Part shown: piece after piece, positions 1 through 11,066 of the stretch
Layout of the letters: each line of letters opens with the position of its first letter
Numbering within the stretch: position 1 is the stretch's first letter
From: Rotaria macrura
Taxonomy: Eukaryota > Rotifera > Eurotatoria > Philodinida > Philodinidae
Length of the DNA: 64,000 nt
Reading direction: 5' to 3'
Assembly: GCA_900239685.1 (NCBI GenBank)
Contig: OENT01000014.1
Span: 124,001-188,000 of the forward strand
Position numbers and translations under genes: made by a program
The notes under the pieces: generated by a model
Seen by the model: only the letters and a program-made list of their open reading frames with translations
Told to the model about the DNA's origin: nothing
The model's database searches: none

Positions 1-371
1 TATTGAAATAAATCTTATCGAAATTAAGCAAGTGCATACGTGATCGTCATTGATTGCTAAGCTCGCTAATATGATATATTTCAAACTGTTGACAACTATA
101 TATATATATATCATGACGAAGAGAGTTTATCTTGCATTCATACTTCAATTTTCGACGCAACATTTACAAACATGGTGATAAGAATTTATTCAAGAGAATA
201 ATCACTCTTAGTCACTTAGCAAAACAAAATATTGTTGTTTTATTTTATTTGAAAATCTTTAAAGCATTATAGATTTTTTATTAGAATGAATCGATCTCAG
301 TAAAAATGTATGTCACTATTTTTTCCATTAATAAATAATAAGAATGCGTATGTGTGTGTGTGTGTGTTTCA

Positions 372-3189
372 TCAACCATTTCTTGACTTTTCATTAGCCA
401 ATGCTAATCGTCGTATATATGAAATACAAATAGCAGCATTCTCTTGAAGTACATCATCTTTTGAACCAACCATTTCCATTAATAACTAAATTAGATTAGA
501 AAAAAACAAAATACATTTTGTAAGCAAAGATATTTGTCAACTTTTGAAAGAAAAGATATACTCGAACAACACCAGCTTCGTGCATAGTAACGCAATTCAT
601 AGGATTTTTCGATAGTTGATGTAATGCTTTAGCTGCTGATCGATGTACGTTAGGATCAGATGATTTCAGATGTTTAACAAGTGGTGCTACGGCGTGATTT
701 TCACCGAATGCTTGCCGATTATTTCCCCATTTACAACATTCAGCTACAGCTTCAGCTAAATAACGACGAAGTACGTCTTCATTCTTTTTAAAAAATTAAT
801 ATAAAAAGATAAAAGAATTTGAAATGAAAAAAAAACATTACACACTCGTATAGCTAAGTTTGCAAGAAGTTTCACAACGCCATGATCTGTTATAACAGCT
901 AAGTTTTCTTCATCTTTTGCTATTTCCGCTATGGCAGCACAAATACTTGCTAATACTTCAACGTCAGTTGATTTCAATAAAGATACAATCAATTCAAGAC
1001 CGCCAACAAAACTTCGAACCATTTCACCTGAATCCTAAAATATTAGAATACGAAGTATTAGAATAATCTAGCTAATATTTAAATTTTTAACAAACTTTGA
1101 TATTTTTCACACAAGGCGAGATAGCCCAAGCAGCTGCAGCTTGCACTAGTGGACTTTGATTTTTTAAAAGTGACCATAACAATCGAACACCATCCAAACG
1201 GTCAATCATACTACGCATAAATACAGAAAATTAATAATATACAATAATGTAAGAACAAAGAATTATTACGTGACACTTTCAGGCTCTTCAGCACATTGAC
1301 GTAGTGCTTGACATGTGTTTACTAATAGAGCATGGTTTGTTCCTGTTAACAAATTAACTAGTTGTGATATTCCACCGGCTTTACGAATTGTTGTTCGATT
1401 TTCGGTTTCTTTGGCACATTCAGCTAACGCACCAACTACATTAACTAAGACTTCTTCTGGTTGATTATTAAGTAGTTGTACAAGTGCTTCGATAGTTCGA
1501 AACTCTTGAAATTGTGCAATATTCTAATGGTGAAAACACAAAAAATTCGTGCATAAAACATTCATATGTTAAGTACATGAGGTTACTTCACGAGAAATAG
1601 CACATTTCCAAATGGCACCTGTTGCTGCAGCTAATAATGCTTTATTTTCGGATTGTTGCAAAAGATCATGTAATGGACGAAGACCCGAATATTTTCGTAC
1701 GAGATCACGTATTTCTTTATCAACAGCACACTTAACAGGAAATTCTAATATTTTCTTTGTCTTTCATATAGAAAAAAAAACAGAAAGAAATTTTAGATTG
1801 TAGTTTCACCTTAAAAATAGCACTGGCACAATGTTTTTGTAATTCAGCATTGGAACCTGACAGACTTTTCACAAGATCAGGAATCATTCCTCGTATAGCT
1901 GTTCGATAGACAGCCTATTGAAATAATCATTAAAAGATTATTTTTTTCTAATTAATACATATATATATATATAACTTCAAATCATACATCTGTAGCACAT
2001 TCTTCAATAATACCGCCGACAGGAATCAACATATTTTCATTAGAGCTCTTTAATAATTTTGCCAAAAGTGGAATAACACCAGCGCGTTGCATAGCAAGTT
2101 TGTTAAGATTCGATCGGCTTAAACTCCATAGAGCTAATGCACCTGCACGAACAACTTCAATATTTTTTACATGATCACTTTGAGCACTATGAGTACTAGC
2201 GACATGGTTACCAATAGGAGCATTTTCCAAAAGAGCTACCTACGTATTGAATGAATGCATTTCGTTTGTATTAAACGAGTTTTCTTCTAAATAAAATACT
2301 CACTAATCGCTTAATACCCCCATGCTGTCGAACAACTCGACGTGCTCGTTTAAATTTAGCGACATGAGCTAGAATAATAATCTTCGATATTAATGTAATC
2401 AGCTTAGAAAAGAAAGAAAAATCGAACCAATAGTTTCAGCAGCAAGACATTTCAAATCTTTTTCAGGTTCATCAAGTAACTTAACCATGGTTTGTAATCC
2501 ACCAAGATCAGCTATATTTCGACGTATAATTGCATTATTTGAAACTTCTTTGAGAATATATAATGAACCAATCTAAATAGATTGTAATTCAATATTTTCC
2601 GTTGGTTCATTTTTTTCTTTTTGAAAATTTCAATTTAGACTATATACTTTACAATCGATATCGTCTGTTTCAAGTAAATTAACAAGAACTTCTAAACCTC
2701 CGACATCACGAATAGCTAACTGACATATTTCAATAGATAAATTAAAATCACGTATGGAAGATAACGCAATAACGGTTGCTGTCGGATTTCCACCTTTAAG
2801 ATATTTCACTAATCGTTGTATTTGCCAATATTCTGTTGGTAAATCTGTTTGATCTTGACGACTTCGTTCAACTAATTGATCTTCTTCTTCATCGTTATCT
2901 TCTCCTTCACTTGATTCATCTGAATCACGAGCTACTTGACCACCGCCCCGTCGACTACGATCCGAATGGCCACCTTGACGTCCATTAATCCCTCGTTCCA
3001 AACTACCAACTTTAGATAAATTTGAATAATTTTTGCGTAGATTATTATTACTTAACAAATAATAGTGAAAATTAAACAAAAATTATACTAATGACAATCA
3101 TACTCAGTAGCCAAAGTCTCCCATGCACGTGAAGACAATAATAGTTTTTGACGATTTACTTCACTTGATGTCAAATCTGATAATACCAT
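372..3189 (-). CDS. ODAD2: ODAD2/ARMC4, outer dynein arm docking complex armadillo-repeat protein
   Basis: Twelve exons read leftward: 3104-3189, 2648-3050, 2428-2572, 2304-2368, 1988-2239, 1810-1914, 1587-1730, 1270-1523, 1096-1210, 846-1034, 562-783, 372-485. They sum to 2094 nt (697 aa), all with GT..AG introns of about 50-80 bp. After an acidic linker ([15 protein letters not shown]) comes [19 protein letters not shown], almost the same as vertebrate ARMC4, followed by ARM repeats to the C-terminus (blocks [57 protein letters not shown]; end [17 protein letters not shown]). The family protein docks outer dynein arms on axonemal doublets. The human protein is about 1044 aa; the roughly 350-residue N-terminal extension is absent, as in short isoforms. 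The exon 3104-3189 start is preceded by CAATAG, so an upstream exon cannot be excluded. Identity is very secure; the start is less so. Confidence 0.93.
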
Positions 3190-5284
3190 CTATTGAAAAT
3201 AAATATCATGAGAAGATGAACGATTTACCTGTGTTCGATGTTGATGGCATTATTTCTTTTTGATTCTTTTTTGCTGTATAATTCTTATGTTACTTGTTGC
3301 TCGATGAAATACGACACTCGATACCATCAATCCATTTTTACTTATGATGTCACTAAGCAACCCGATTTATTTAATTTGAATGAATTCGATTTTTTTGGTA
3401 GTATACTTTTGAAAAAAAGTAAAATCGATCCAACTATTCGTTTATTTCTATAGACACTTAATATTATTTTTCCTCTAGTGACTCTTATCAGTAATGCACT
3501 TTGTTCAAGTCGTGCCGTTGCTAGGCAATATAAACTTCGACATGGCCGCAGAGAAAGAAGAAAATGTTTAATCAATCAGTTAATCGTATAAACTTCAATT
3601 GATGATAGAATTTTAAATCATAGTTCTATTCATGCTTCAAAAATAGATTTTGAAATTAGTCGATTTATCTAGAATTCTTCCATTCAATGAAAACAAAAAT
3701 GAAAATAACAATTTACTTCTATCTATCGAACTTGGAAATAAAAATGAAAGTACCATCATTTTTCTATGCAAATCTTTCATATTAGCTTTTGTAACGATTC
3801 ATTCGATAGTCATCTTTTGATTCCATTAAAAATAGGGAGTTCTTATTCAACAATTTCTACATGATACTGAATCGATAATGGATATAAAGAAAAAAAAAAC
3901 ATTTTCTTGATTAAATTTCAGTGCGAGATTTCTCTGATACGTTGAATTAGTATTATTCTGCAAGAATAATAATCTATAATAAACAACAACAACAACAACA
4001 ACAACACCTGAAATCATGATGAAATAACAGCATTTTACTTATGCTTTTACACTCTTTTGAAATAAAAATTCAAAACGATGAATTGATGAAATACAATCTT
4101 CATGTGACATTGTCGAAACATATGTATGACAATGTCAATACGTAGTGTTGTAACAATATTTTTGTTCCTCTTACCGAAGAAAAATAGAAGCCGCACGTAT
4201 TCATGACTGATAATGATAAAAGCTCAAAATAGTCATAGACTATTGTAGTAAAATCGTTTTTGCCTGAATATTTCAATTGAACAAACTCACCACATCTATG
4301 AAACAAAAAACTAGATGTGCTCATTTTTGTTCACTTGAACAAAACAAAAATAACTAACTTAGTGAGTTGAACTTTGTTATATAATAGTTAGAAAAATGAA
4401 ATCAAGAACGTCAAGCACTCGATGAATTCCATTAACAAAAACAAATGTCGACAAGTACTTCGGTAAATAACATGGAAATGCTTGTGTTTTTTCTCTAAAT
4501 ATTTTACTTATCTAGACTTGTTCGTGCTGATTTACAAGTCATAGTATTATAGATTTCATAGAATATTCATCATGAAATATATAAAAGAATCATTTATTTG
4601 TACAATGGCACTAGTTTTCACTATAGATAGTCTATCAAATGATAAGCAACAACACTACAGAGATAATGAAACGATTCCTAGCTGACATGTTCGTGATAAT
4701 TGAATTCGTTTCTTCTCAAATGTATATTCTCAATCTATGATTAAATTTTGAACTAAATTGTGGGTTCTGTTTTATACATAAAAATAATAGTGTTTGATTT
4801 TTTTGCGAAAGAAAGACAAAGAAAATTATTGATTCTTTCAAGTTTTTTTTTTCTTTTTATCGTAATAAAGTGACTGCACGACAATGCAATCAGTTACTTG
4901 CTTTATCCTGCTACGTGCAACGACGTCCATAGTTTAGGTTTTTTTCTTTTTCTTACAAACATTTTTGTTTGAAATGTATCATTAATCATCGAAACATTCT
5001 TAAAAGCATTGTTTTCTCTTCTTTCTTTTTTTATTTTTCTTTGGTTTGTTTTTTTTACAACATATTTTATAATCTCCGATTTTATATATGATGCATAGTT
5101 TTGAACACGATAAACGAAAGAAGAATAATAGATTTGTTTTCTTTAGAATATTTTGTGTCAAGAGAAAATTAAAAAACAAATAATGATTATTATTATGAGT
5201 GTATTATTCGTTACTTGCTTTAAACTTAATATGGTTTCGTGTTGATTGGATAGTTTTTTTCTCCTTTTCTTCTAGATTTGATCG
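3190..5284. other. Intergenic region between divergent ODAD2 and CCDC92
   Basis: About 2.1 kb upstream of both ODAD2 (minus) and CCDC92 (plus). Short ORFs here have no recognisable protein character and are flanked by AT-rich low-complexity sequence. It contains a (CAA)n microsatellite near 3982-4006. I see no gene; it presumably holds the promoters of both flanking genes. Confidence 0.6.
3982..4006 (+). repeat. (CAA)n microsatellite
   Basis: About eight tandem aac/caa triplets in non-coding DNA between ODAD2 and CCDC92. Confidence 0.85.
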
Positions 5285-6334
5285 ATGTCTGACATCAAAT
5301 TAATTTCACCGGATATCAGTAATTTAACTCAACGACTTCAAAATGCTGAAAACTCAATCACATTCATTCAACGTGAACATGCATCAACATTGGCTAATCT
5401 TCATAAAGAAATGACTAAATGGCAAGAGAAATGCAGTGGTCAGTATAACTAATATTAAATAATTGACTTGTTATTGTTTTATTCTAATATCGATTGTTTT
5501 CTTTTTTGTTTGTTTAAGATCTGACATTTCAATTGGCTATGAATAGTAAATCGATGAATTCAATGGAAGATGGTATGTTACTACTAATCATAGATGAGAA
5601 GTTGACAAAATATTAATAGTTATTAAATAATTGAAGGTAAACTACGTACACGTGTTGAACAACTTCAAAATGAACTTTGTCAATGTAAAGATCAAATAAA
5701 ATTTTTAACTAAAAATTTAGAAGAAAAAGAAAAACTTATAAAACAGTATGAAATTCGTCTTGTTGAAAATGACAAAAGACATGCATTAGAATTACATGCA
5801 CAACGTGATAAACAGCGAGAACTTAAATTAGAACTTGAAAAACGCTCAACAATCGTTTCACATTTGACGAATCAATTAAATCGTGAAAAACAAAATCAAC
5901 AAAATGTCCGAAATCGTATTCAACTTGGACAAATTACTTTACCGAATAAACCAACAAAATTAAAAAATAATGATGAACAACAACAAACTTTAGCACCTAC
6001 TCGGCATCTATCAAAACGCTCATCATACATTAGTAATCAAACTGGTTCTGATCAAGAACTATCGAAAGTTTTGTTTATTGGACGACGTCCTCCAAGTCCT
6101 CCACAACAAATTCAATTCATTCCATCTAAAAGTATAGAATCCCACGATGAACAAGTATTTACAAAACGTCAGCGTCATTTATTTAACAATCATACAGAGC
6201 ACGTTGATGTGAATAAAGTTACTGCATTACGACCGACAATGAAATTGTCAGCTATTCTACCGCCGATAGTCAGTAGAAAAATGCCGCTTAAAGCATTGGC
6301 TTCAATAACACTTCAACATGAAGGCCAGACTTAA
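5285..6334 (+). CDS. CCDC92: CCDC92-family coiled-coil protein
   Basis: Three exons, 5285-5438, 5519-5572 and 5637-6334, give 301 aa. Near the N-terminus ITFIQREHASTLANLHKEM closely matches the CCDC92 signature (LFLQREHASTLKGLH), followed by KCSDLTFQLA as in the vertebrate DLTYEL segment. Residues about 70-160 form a long charged coiled coil ending in RSTIVSHLTNQL (human RASTIAYLTSQL). The C-terminal half is basic and low in complexity, with a short ILPPIV block matching the human VIPPIA. Vertebrate CCDC92 is an interferon-linked coiled-coil protein found at centrioles and cilia. The start ATG follows a T-rich stretch and gives the conserved helix at the expected distance. Human CCDC92 is 331 aa. 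Identification is from the two conserved blocks; CCDC74 is the nearest alternative family member. Confidence 0.85.
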
Positions 6335-9308
6335 AAGATAATTATTATCATTTGATGTCTGTATTTTTATGTACATAGACGATAGAATTAAACGAACATT
6401 GATTCTCTATTCTTAGTACTTTTTCTTTTTCTTTTCTTGCTTTTATGATTTTGTTTTCTTTTCTGCCTAATTCTATGTCGAGCTACAATAATGCTTTTTT
6501 TTAGGATTCTTAACAATTAGTTTTGAGTTTAAAAATAGTGAATGTCATATAAAACCGATCGAAATTATAGATTTCTATAAGAAGAATTCTTAGAGGTTCA
6601 AATTACTCTTCTGTAATGGTACTTTTTTTTCCAAGTTCTATGTCAAGATTCGATTAAAACTCAATGGAATTTAGCTGTAATTCGATTGGAGAACCTTATT
6701 ATGATCGAAATAAACGAAACTGAAAATGTTTTACTCATTGATTATCTTTGTTTTATTTAGTGGGAAAAAATGTAGTTAGAATGCAGCATTTTAAGACACG
6801 GCAAAGAGCCAATATTCTACTGATTAGTTTATGTGAAATCTAACTTAGTTCTCTTCTATATTCACAATAAACAACACATCGACTTAAACTTGTTGACTTG
6901 GTAATTTTGCTTCTTTTTAAAAAAATCAACGTTTATTACAGACTTATCAACTTTTCATTTAGAGAAAAATCTTTGAATCTTTATTTTCAACTTAGTTTTG
7001 TAAGAATAACTTTTGACATCCGACTTTCAAGATAATAATCGATTATAGTATTTGAAAGATGAGTAATGCAAAGATTTTCAATTTAAATCGGTATATGAGA
7101 GTGCGTTGTGGAAATTTCATTTTGAAATGACTAATAAATTTTTTCAACGTAATGCTTTTTTTCTCTACAAAAAAGTAATGTCAAGATTTTCAAGACGATA
7201 TCAATTTTCTAGAGAGTTAAAAGTTTCTATTCGAACTGAGATACTCTACATTACTGTGTAATTTGTGCGAATACAGGCATACTTGAAACAAATAGCTTTT
7301 AGACAACAGCTAGGAAGTCTTGATACAGTATAATAGAACCAATATCGTAGAATCTCTTCTGAAACATAGTTTTCTTATAATTTTTCAACGAACGAGTGAT
7401 GTCAACAATCTAGGAAATACTTCAGCTCTTGCAGTACAATCTATTCTACATTCTAATGATTGATTGAACGATAATTTATGGGTACAAGTCAGTTTTCTTT
7501 TCGTTATGGCTAAGCTTTATGGAACATCATTTTTTGCTATTCTAGTCTTTGTAACTTCTTTGAAATAAAAGCAAATTTTTGGAAATTTTTATCCTAAATA
7601 AAGCTTTCTTAGAGATATATCACCAATAAAAATCTACTCTATTTCTCTTCTACAGCAGCAGAGTTATCCAAAGAATGGTAACCGTTACGGAATTTCAAAC
7701 AACTGAAACTTTTTTTTAGCGTGACTAGGATTAGATCATTTTTCTACGAAAGAATGAAGAATTCAAATGAAGGTTACATTCGAAAGCTGTTGACCTTCTA
7801 ACAGTCTGTTAGAATACCAGGTCGCTTCTGATCCATTTTTGTTTCATCAAATAAAAAAGCTTAAAATGACTGTCGTTACGGAATTTCATATTTTCTTTAA
7901 GTTATGCAGGAAACGGTTTCGTAACTTACCATTTCAAACTGTAAAGATAAAACTGGTATTTTTTTCTGATGCATGAGTACCATAGAAACAGTCTTATCTT
8001 TACACTATGTTAGGTTTATTCTTACACTAAAATCACATCAAAATTTTCAACTATTTTTCAGACAAAAATGCAATGTAAAACTTTAAAAAACTGTATCGTT
8101 CGGATCAAATTTCTCAACAATTATTTATTTTAACATGTGTCGGGGGAAAATCAGAGTTTATATCATTCCTCTTATGGTTTGCAACAAGCTGGATAATGTG
8201 TTGATAGTACGCTTCCGATTTCCGGGTCGGTCGTCTCCCTCGCTTTCCAATTTTAAACCTTCTCCATACGAGAACACTGATTCCTAGCCATGCCGTTTTA
8301 TGCACTTTTCTTCTTTTGGTTGTACAAAGTGAATATTGAAAATATCTCTCTTCGAATAGAAACTTGCAACTCTCTACAAAACTGATATCGATTTGAAAAT
8401 CTTGACATTACTTATCTGTACAGAAAAACACCTTATATTGAAAAAATTCATTACTTTTTACGAAATGAAATTCTTCACACCTCACTCTCAGATACACAAT
8501 CAATTTGTGAACAACAAATATCAACTTTTGTCCCGTGTTGAGTACTCCTTTTCATGCATCAATTCAAGTTGAAAATGTTTGTATTACTCATCTTTCAAAC
8601 ACTATAATCGATCATTATCTTGAAAATCAGATATCGAAAGTCATTCTTACAAAACATAGTTGAAGATAATGTTTCAAAGACTTTTCTCTAAATTAGAAGC
8701 ACAAAATTTTGCACCGGCATGTTCTAGATTTTCAAAATAAAATGGTTAAGGTACTATGTACAAAATCCAAAAAAACTTCTTTAAATTATATTCATGATTT
8801 TATCTACTATTACAAAAAGAGTCCTATCGACTGGGTATTATTAAATAAAAGAATTGGATTTATTTTATTTGATGACATTCTCAATCGATTGATATACGAC
8901 CTTTAAATCATCGACTGACACCATGGTCAGTTTGATTGACATTTTTACAATGTAGTTTTGGTGGGATTGATGAAGTAATTTTACTTTTTTGAGGGGCTTG
9001 CAAACTTGTGCATATAGTCGAAGTGTCTTCATTCTAGTCAAAACTATCGATGTACTATGACACGTTTCATTGAATTCATTTTCTACAACCACTAACATGC
9101 GCACAATTGACTGTCTGGGTTCTTGTAGGAGGAAATACCCAAAAGCAGATCTAACTGGAAAGGTTCGATGTTCCCTTGACTTTTAATATGCTGAAAAATA
9201 CAATAGATTTGCGTTCTAAGCTCGTTTATTTATGTGCTTATTGATTAAGGCGTTTTAAATGACAAAATGTGTGATAGAAAGCACGTAGTCATGTGTAATA
9301 AAATAATG
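6335..9308. other. Intergenic region containing a long inverted repeat
   Basis: About 3 kb with no convincing gene. A likely poly(A) signal for CCDC92 (AATAAA near 6709) lies near its start. The rest is dominated by two inverted arms around 6958-7253 and 8338-8692. Short ORFs at 8114-8305 (minus) and 8709-8906 (plus) have no recognisable family. Confidence 0.55.
6958..8692. mobile_element. Probable old DNA transposon or foldback element with long inverted arms
   Basis: The arm near 6958-7253 (starts tttagagaaaaatctttgaa) reappears reverse-complemented near 8338-8692. Matching blocks include ttttgtaagaat, gattatagt, tttgaaagatgagtaat and aatgtcaagattttcaa, in the same order. The right arm has an extra block of about 50-60 bp. 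Similarity may extend outward to attttgcttct at 6904. The middle of about 1.1 kb has no clear transposase. Termini and target duplication are not defined, so the family is open: a non-autonomous DNA transposon is likeliest, but a segmental inverted duplication is possible. Confidence 0.6.
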
Positions 9309-11066
9309 TTATGAAGTCATACTGAATATACAAATTGTCGAATCATTTTTTTTGTCCCAACAGCCGATAATACATACATCGCCTCGAACTCGTATTTTCT
9401 TCTTAACTACGTCATTCTTATATTCATTAACATCGAGTTCTATATTATCATCACCGTTGCGCATTTTTACTGTTTGAGCACCTGGTACAATCATATGAAT
9501 TAATACTGATTCGTTTTGTCGTAAGAAACGTTGAAGTGGTTCAATTAAAATACATTGATGCTCTTCAAATGATTGATGAAGTTGTGGAAAAGTCATTGAT
9601 TGAGAGATATTCCACGTAGGTAATCTTATAGAAATAGCTGCTCGATATGCTGTCTCCTTGTTTGTTTTGGCATAGATAGTAATCTCGTACGGACCATCTT
9701 TAGTAGGAGGAGCAACGTAGCAATTGACTACATCATTTTGATTCACATCACGTTGACATAATGTATGCAATCGTCTTGAATATTCCATGCCACCAATTAT
9801 TAATTTAGCATATAAATGAACAGGTTCCGGTGTTCTCATAGAGACTTTGAATAAATGTTGATCAGGTAATTGTCTTATACCTATTTTCGATGCATGTTGA
9901 CTTTGAGTGCGAACATATTGACTTGATTTCATTTTTGGAAAACTAGAAATGTTATTGCTAGCGGTAGCATTACTGTTGACTGATGTGAATTGATTCGATA
10001 TATTACCGAATGTATCATCAGCTAATGATGTAGGAGGTTTCTTATTATTAGGGATACTAAGAGACGATACTTGTTGCTCTTTGATTACTTCAATCATTGT
10101 TTGTTTGATGAGATCCAATGAAAGTGTCTGTTGTTGTTCGGAGATGGTATCCGTTAAAACTTGTTTCTGTTCAGCAAATAAACGATTTAATGTCTCGTTG
10201 TTATTCTGTTTGTTTGCAGTAGACGAATTTTCTATTTTTTTAACAAGAGTATTTTCTAATTGATGAATAGCTTTGGTTTCAGCCGATGTTGATAGCAGAA
10301 TCTCTTCATTTTTCGATAGAAGTTTTTGTACTTCTTGTTCTATGGTCTGCGTTAGATTAAGTTGAAGTTGTTCCTTTGTTTGCGATTCACTATGATGTGT
10401 ATCCAGAGTTTCTAGAAGTGTCTGTTTCAAATTATCCATCGAAGTAATTGTTGTGTTAATACTTCTTTCGATTGCAGTAGCCAGTGAATTGTTTTGTTCT
10501 TCTAAAAGACGAATGATTTCCTCTTTACTGTTCGCTTCTGTTGTTGCTTTCAGAATCATTTCTTTTTGTTTTTTCATTGTTCTAAGTATTGTTTTCTTCT
10601 TGATATTCATTTCTTTTTGAAATGAAGTAATAATCAGTTGTCGTTCAACTCTCATCGCTTTAGTGAACGTCTCCTTTAAAGCTTTTGTATCGAAATCCAA
10701 TCTTTGAGGTGATGCAGTACGCGAACGAAAGCGAGACGTTGTCGCATTTGTATTATGCATTTTACTGCAATTGATATTGTTAGTAGAACAATCCAATCCT
10801 CGATGAACTGTAACTGAACGATGCTTTGCCCATGAAGCCTGTTCAGAACCTGTTGCCGGTCGTTTGAACGATGAGAATTGTGGCATCGATTGATTTGTTA
10901 ATTCATGATGATCATCCATACAATTATAAATATAATAAGTGTTTCTATATGTTGGACGATCTTTACGAAGACCAAGAATGTGATATGTCGATCCACCGGT
11001 TTTAAACGTGTGAGTAATATCGAAAAATTGATCTTGTGCCATGAAATTACAGCTTTCCGAATACAT
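9309..11066 (-). CDS. Intronless coiled-coil protein with C-terminal Ig-like (KY-type) domains
   Basis: A single open frame of 585 codons, unusual in this intron-rich window. Residues 1-120 are low-complexity and polar. About 120-335 is a long Gln/Glu/Lys-rich helical region (for example ERQLIITSFQKEM, KEEIIRLLEEQNNSLATAIE) predicted to be coiled coil. About 335-400 is a Ser/Asn linker. About 405-485 is a beta-rich domain with VAPPTKDGPYEITIYAKT, and about 505-583 another with VKMRNGDDNIELDVNEY and ending CIFSM. The GPYEITIYAK pattern resembles the Ig-like domains that follow the transglutaminase-like core of KY (kyphoscoliosis peptidase) proteins, but no catalytic Cys-His-Asp core is present. 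An adaptor or cytoskeletal role is possible. Methionine 9 is an alternative start. Coding status is secure from length; family placement is tentative. Confidence 0.7.
   Translation of the reverse strand: MYSESCNFMAQDQFFDITHTFKTGGSTYHILGLRKDRPTYRNTYYIYNCMDDHHELTNQSMPQFSSFKRPATGSEQASWAKHRSVTVHRGLDCSTNNINCSKMHNTNATTSRFRSRTASPQRLDFDTKALKETFTKAMRVERQLIITSFQKEMNIKKKTILRTMKKQKEMILKATTEANSKEEIIRLLEEQNNSLATAIERSINTTITSMDNLKQTLLETLDTHHSESQTKEQLQLNLTQTIEQEVQKLLSKNEEILLSTSAETKAIHQLENTLVKKIENSSTANKQNNNETLNRLFAEQKQVLTDTISEQQQTLSLDLIKQTMIEVIKEQQVSSLSIPNNKKPPTSLADDTFGNISNQFTSVNSNATASNNISSFPKMKSSQYVRTQSQHASKIGIRQLPDQHLFKVSMRTPEPVHLYAKLIIGGMEYSRRLHTLCQRDVNQNDVVNCYVAPPTKDGPYEITIYAKTNKETAYRAAISIRLPTWNISQSMTFPQLHQSFEEHQCILIEPLQRFLRQNESVLIHMIVPGAQTVKMRNGDDNIELDVNEYKNDVVKKKIRVRGDVCIIGCWDKKNDSTICIFSMTS

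Noticed and set aside
3238-3575. ORFs upstream of ODAD2 on both strands
   Set aside because: Overlapping on opposite strands with biased composition; no family resemblance.
8114-8305. 63-codon minus-strand ORF inside the long inverted repeat
   Set aside because: Basic, transposase-like composition but no recognisable motif; too short to call.
8709-8906. 65-codon plus-strand ORF
   Set aside because: Ordinary composition for AT-rich DNA; no start context or family.
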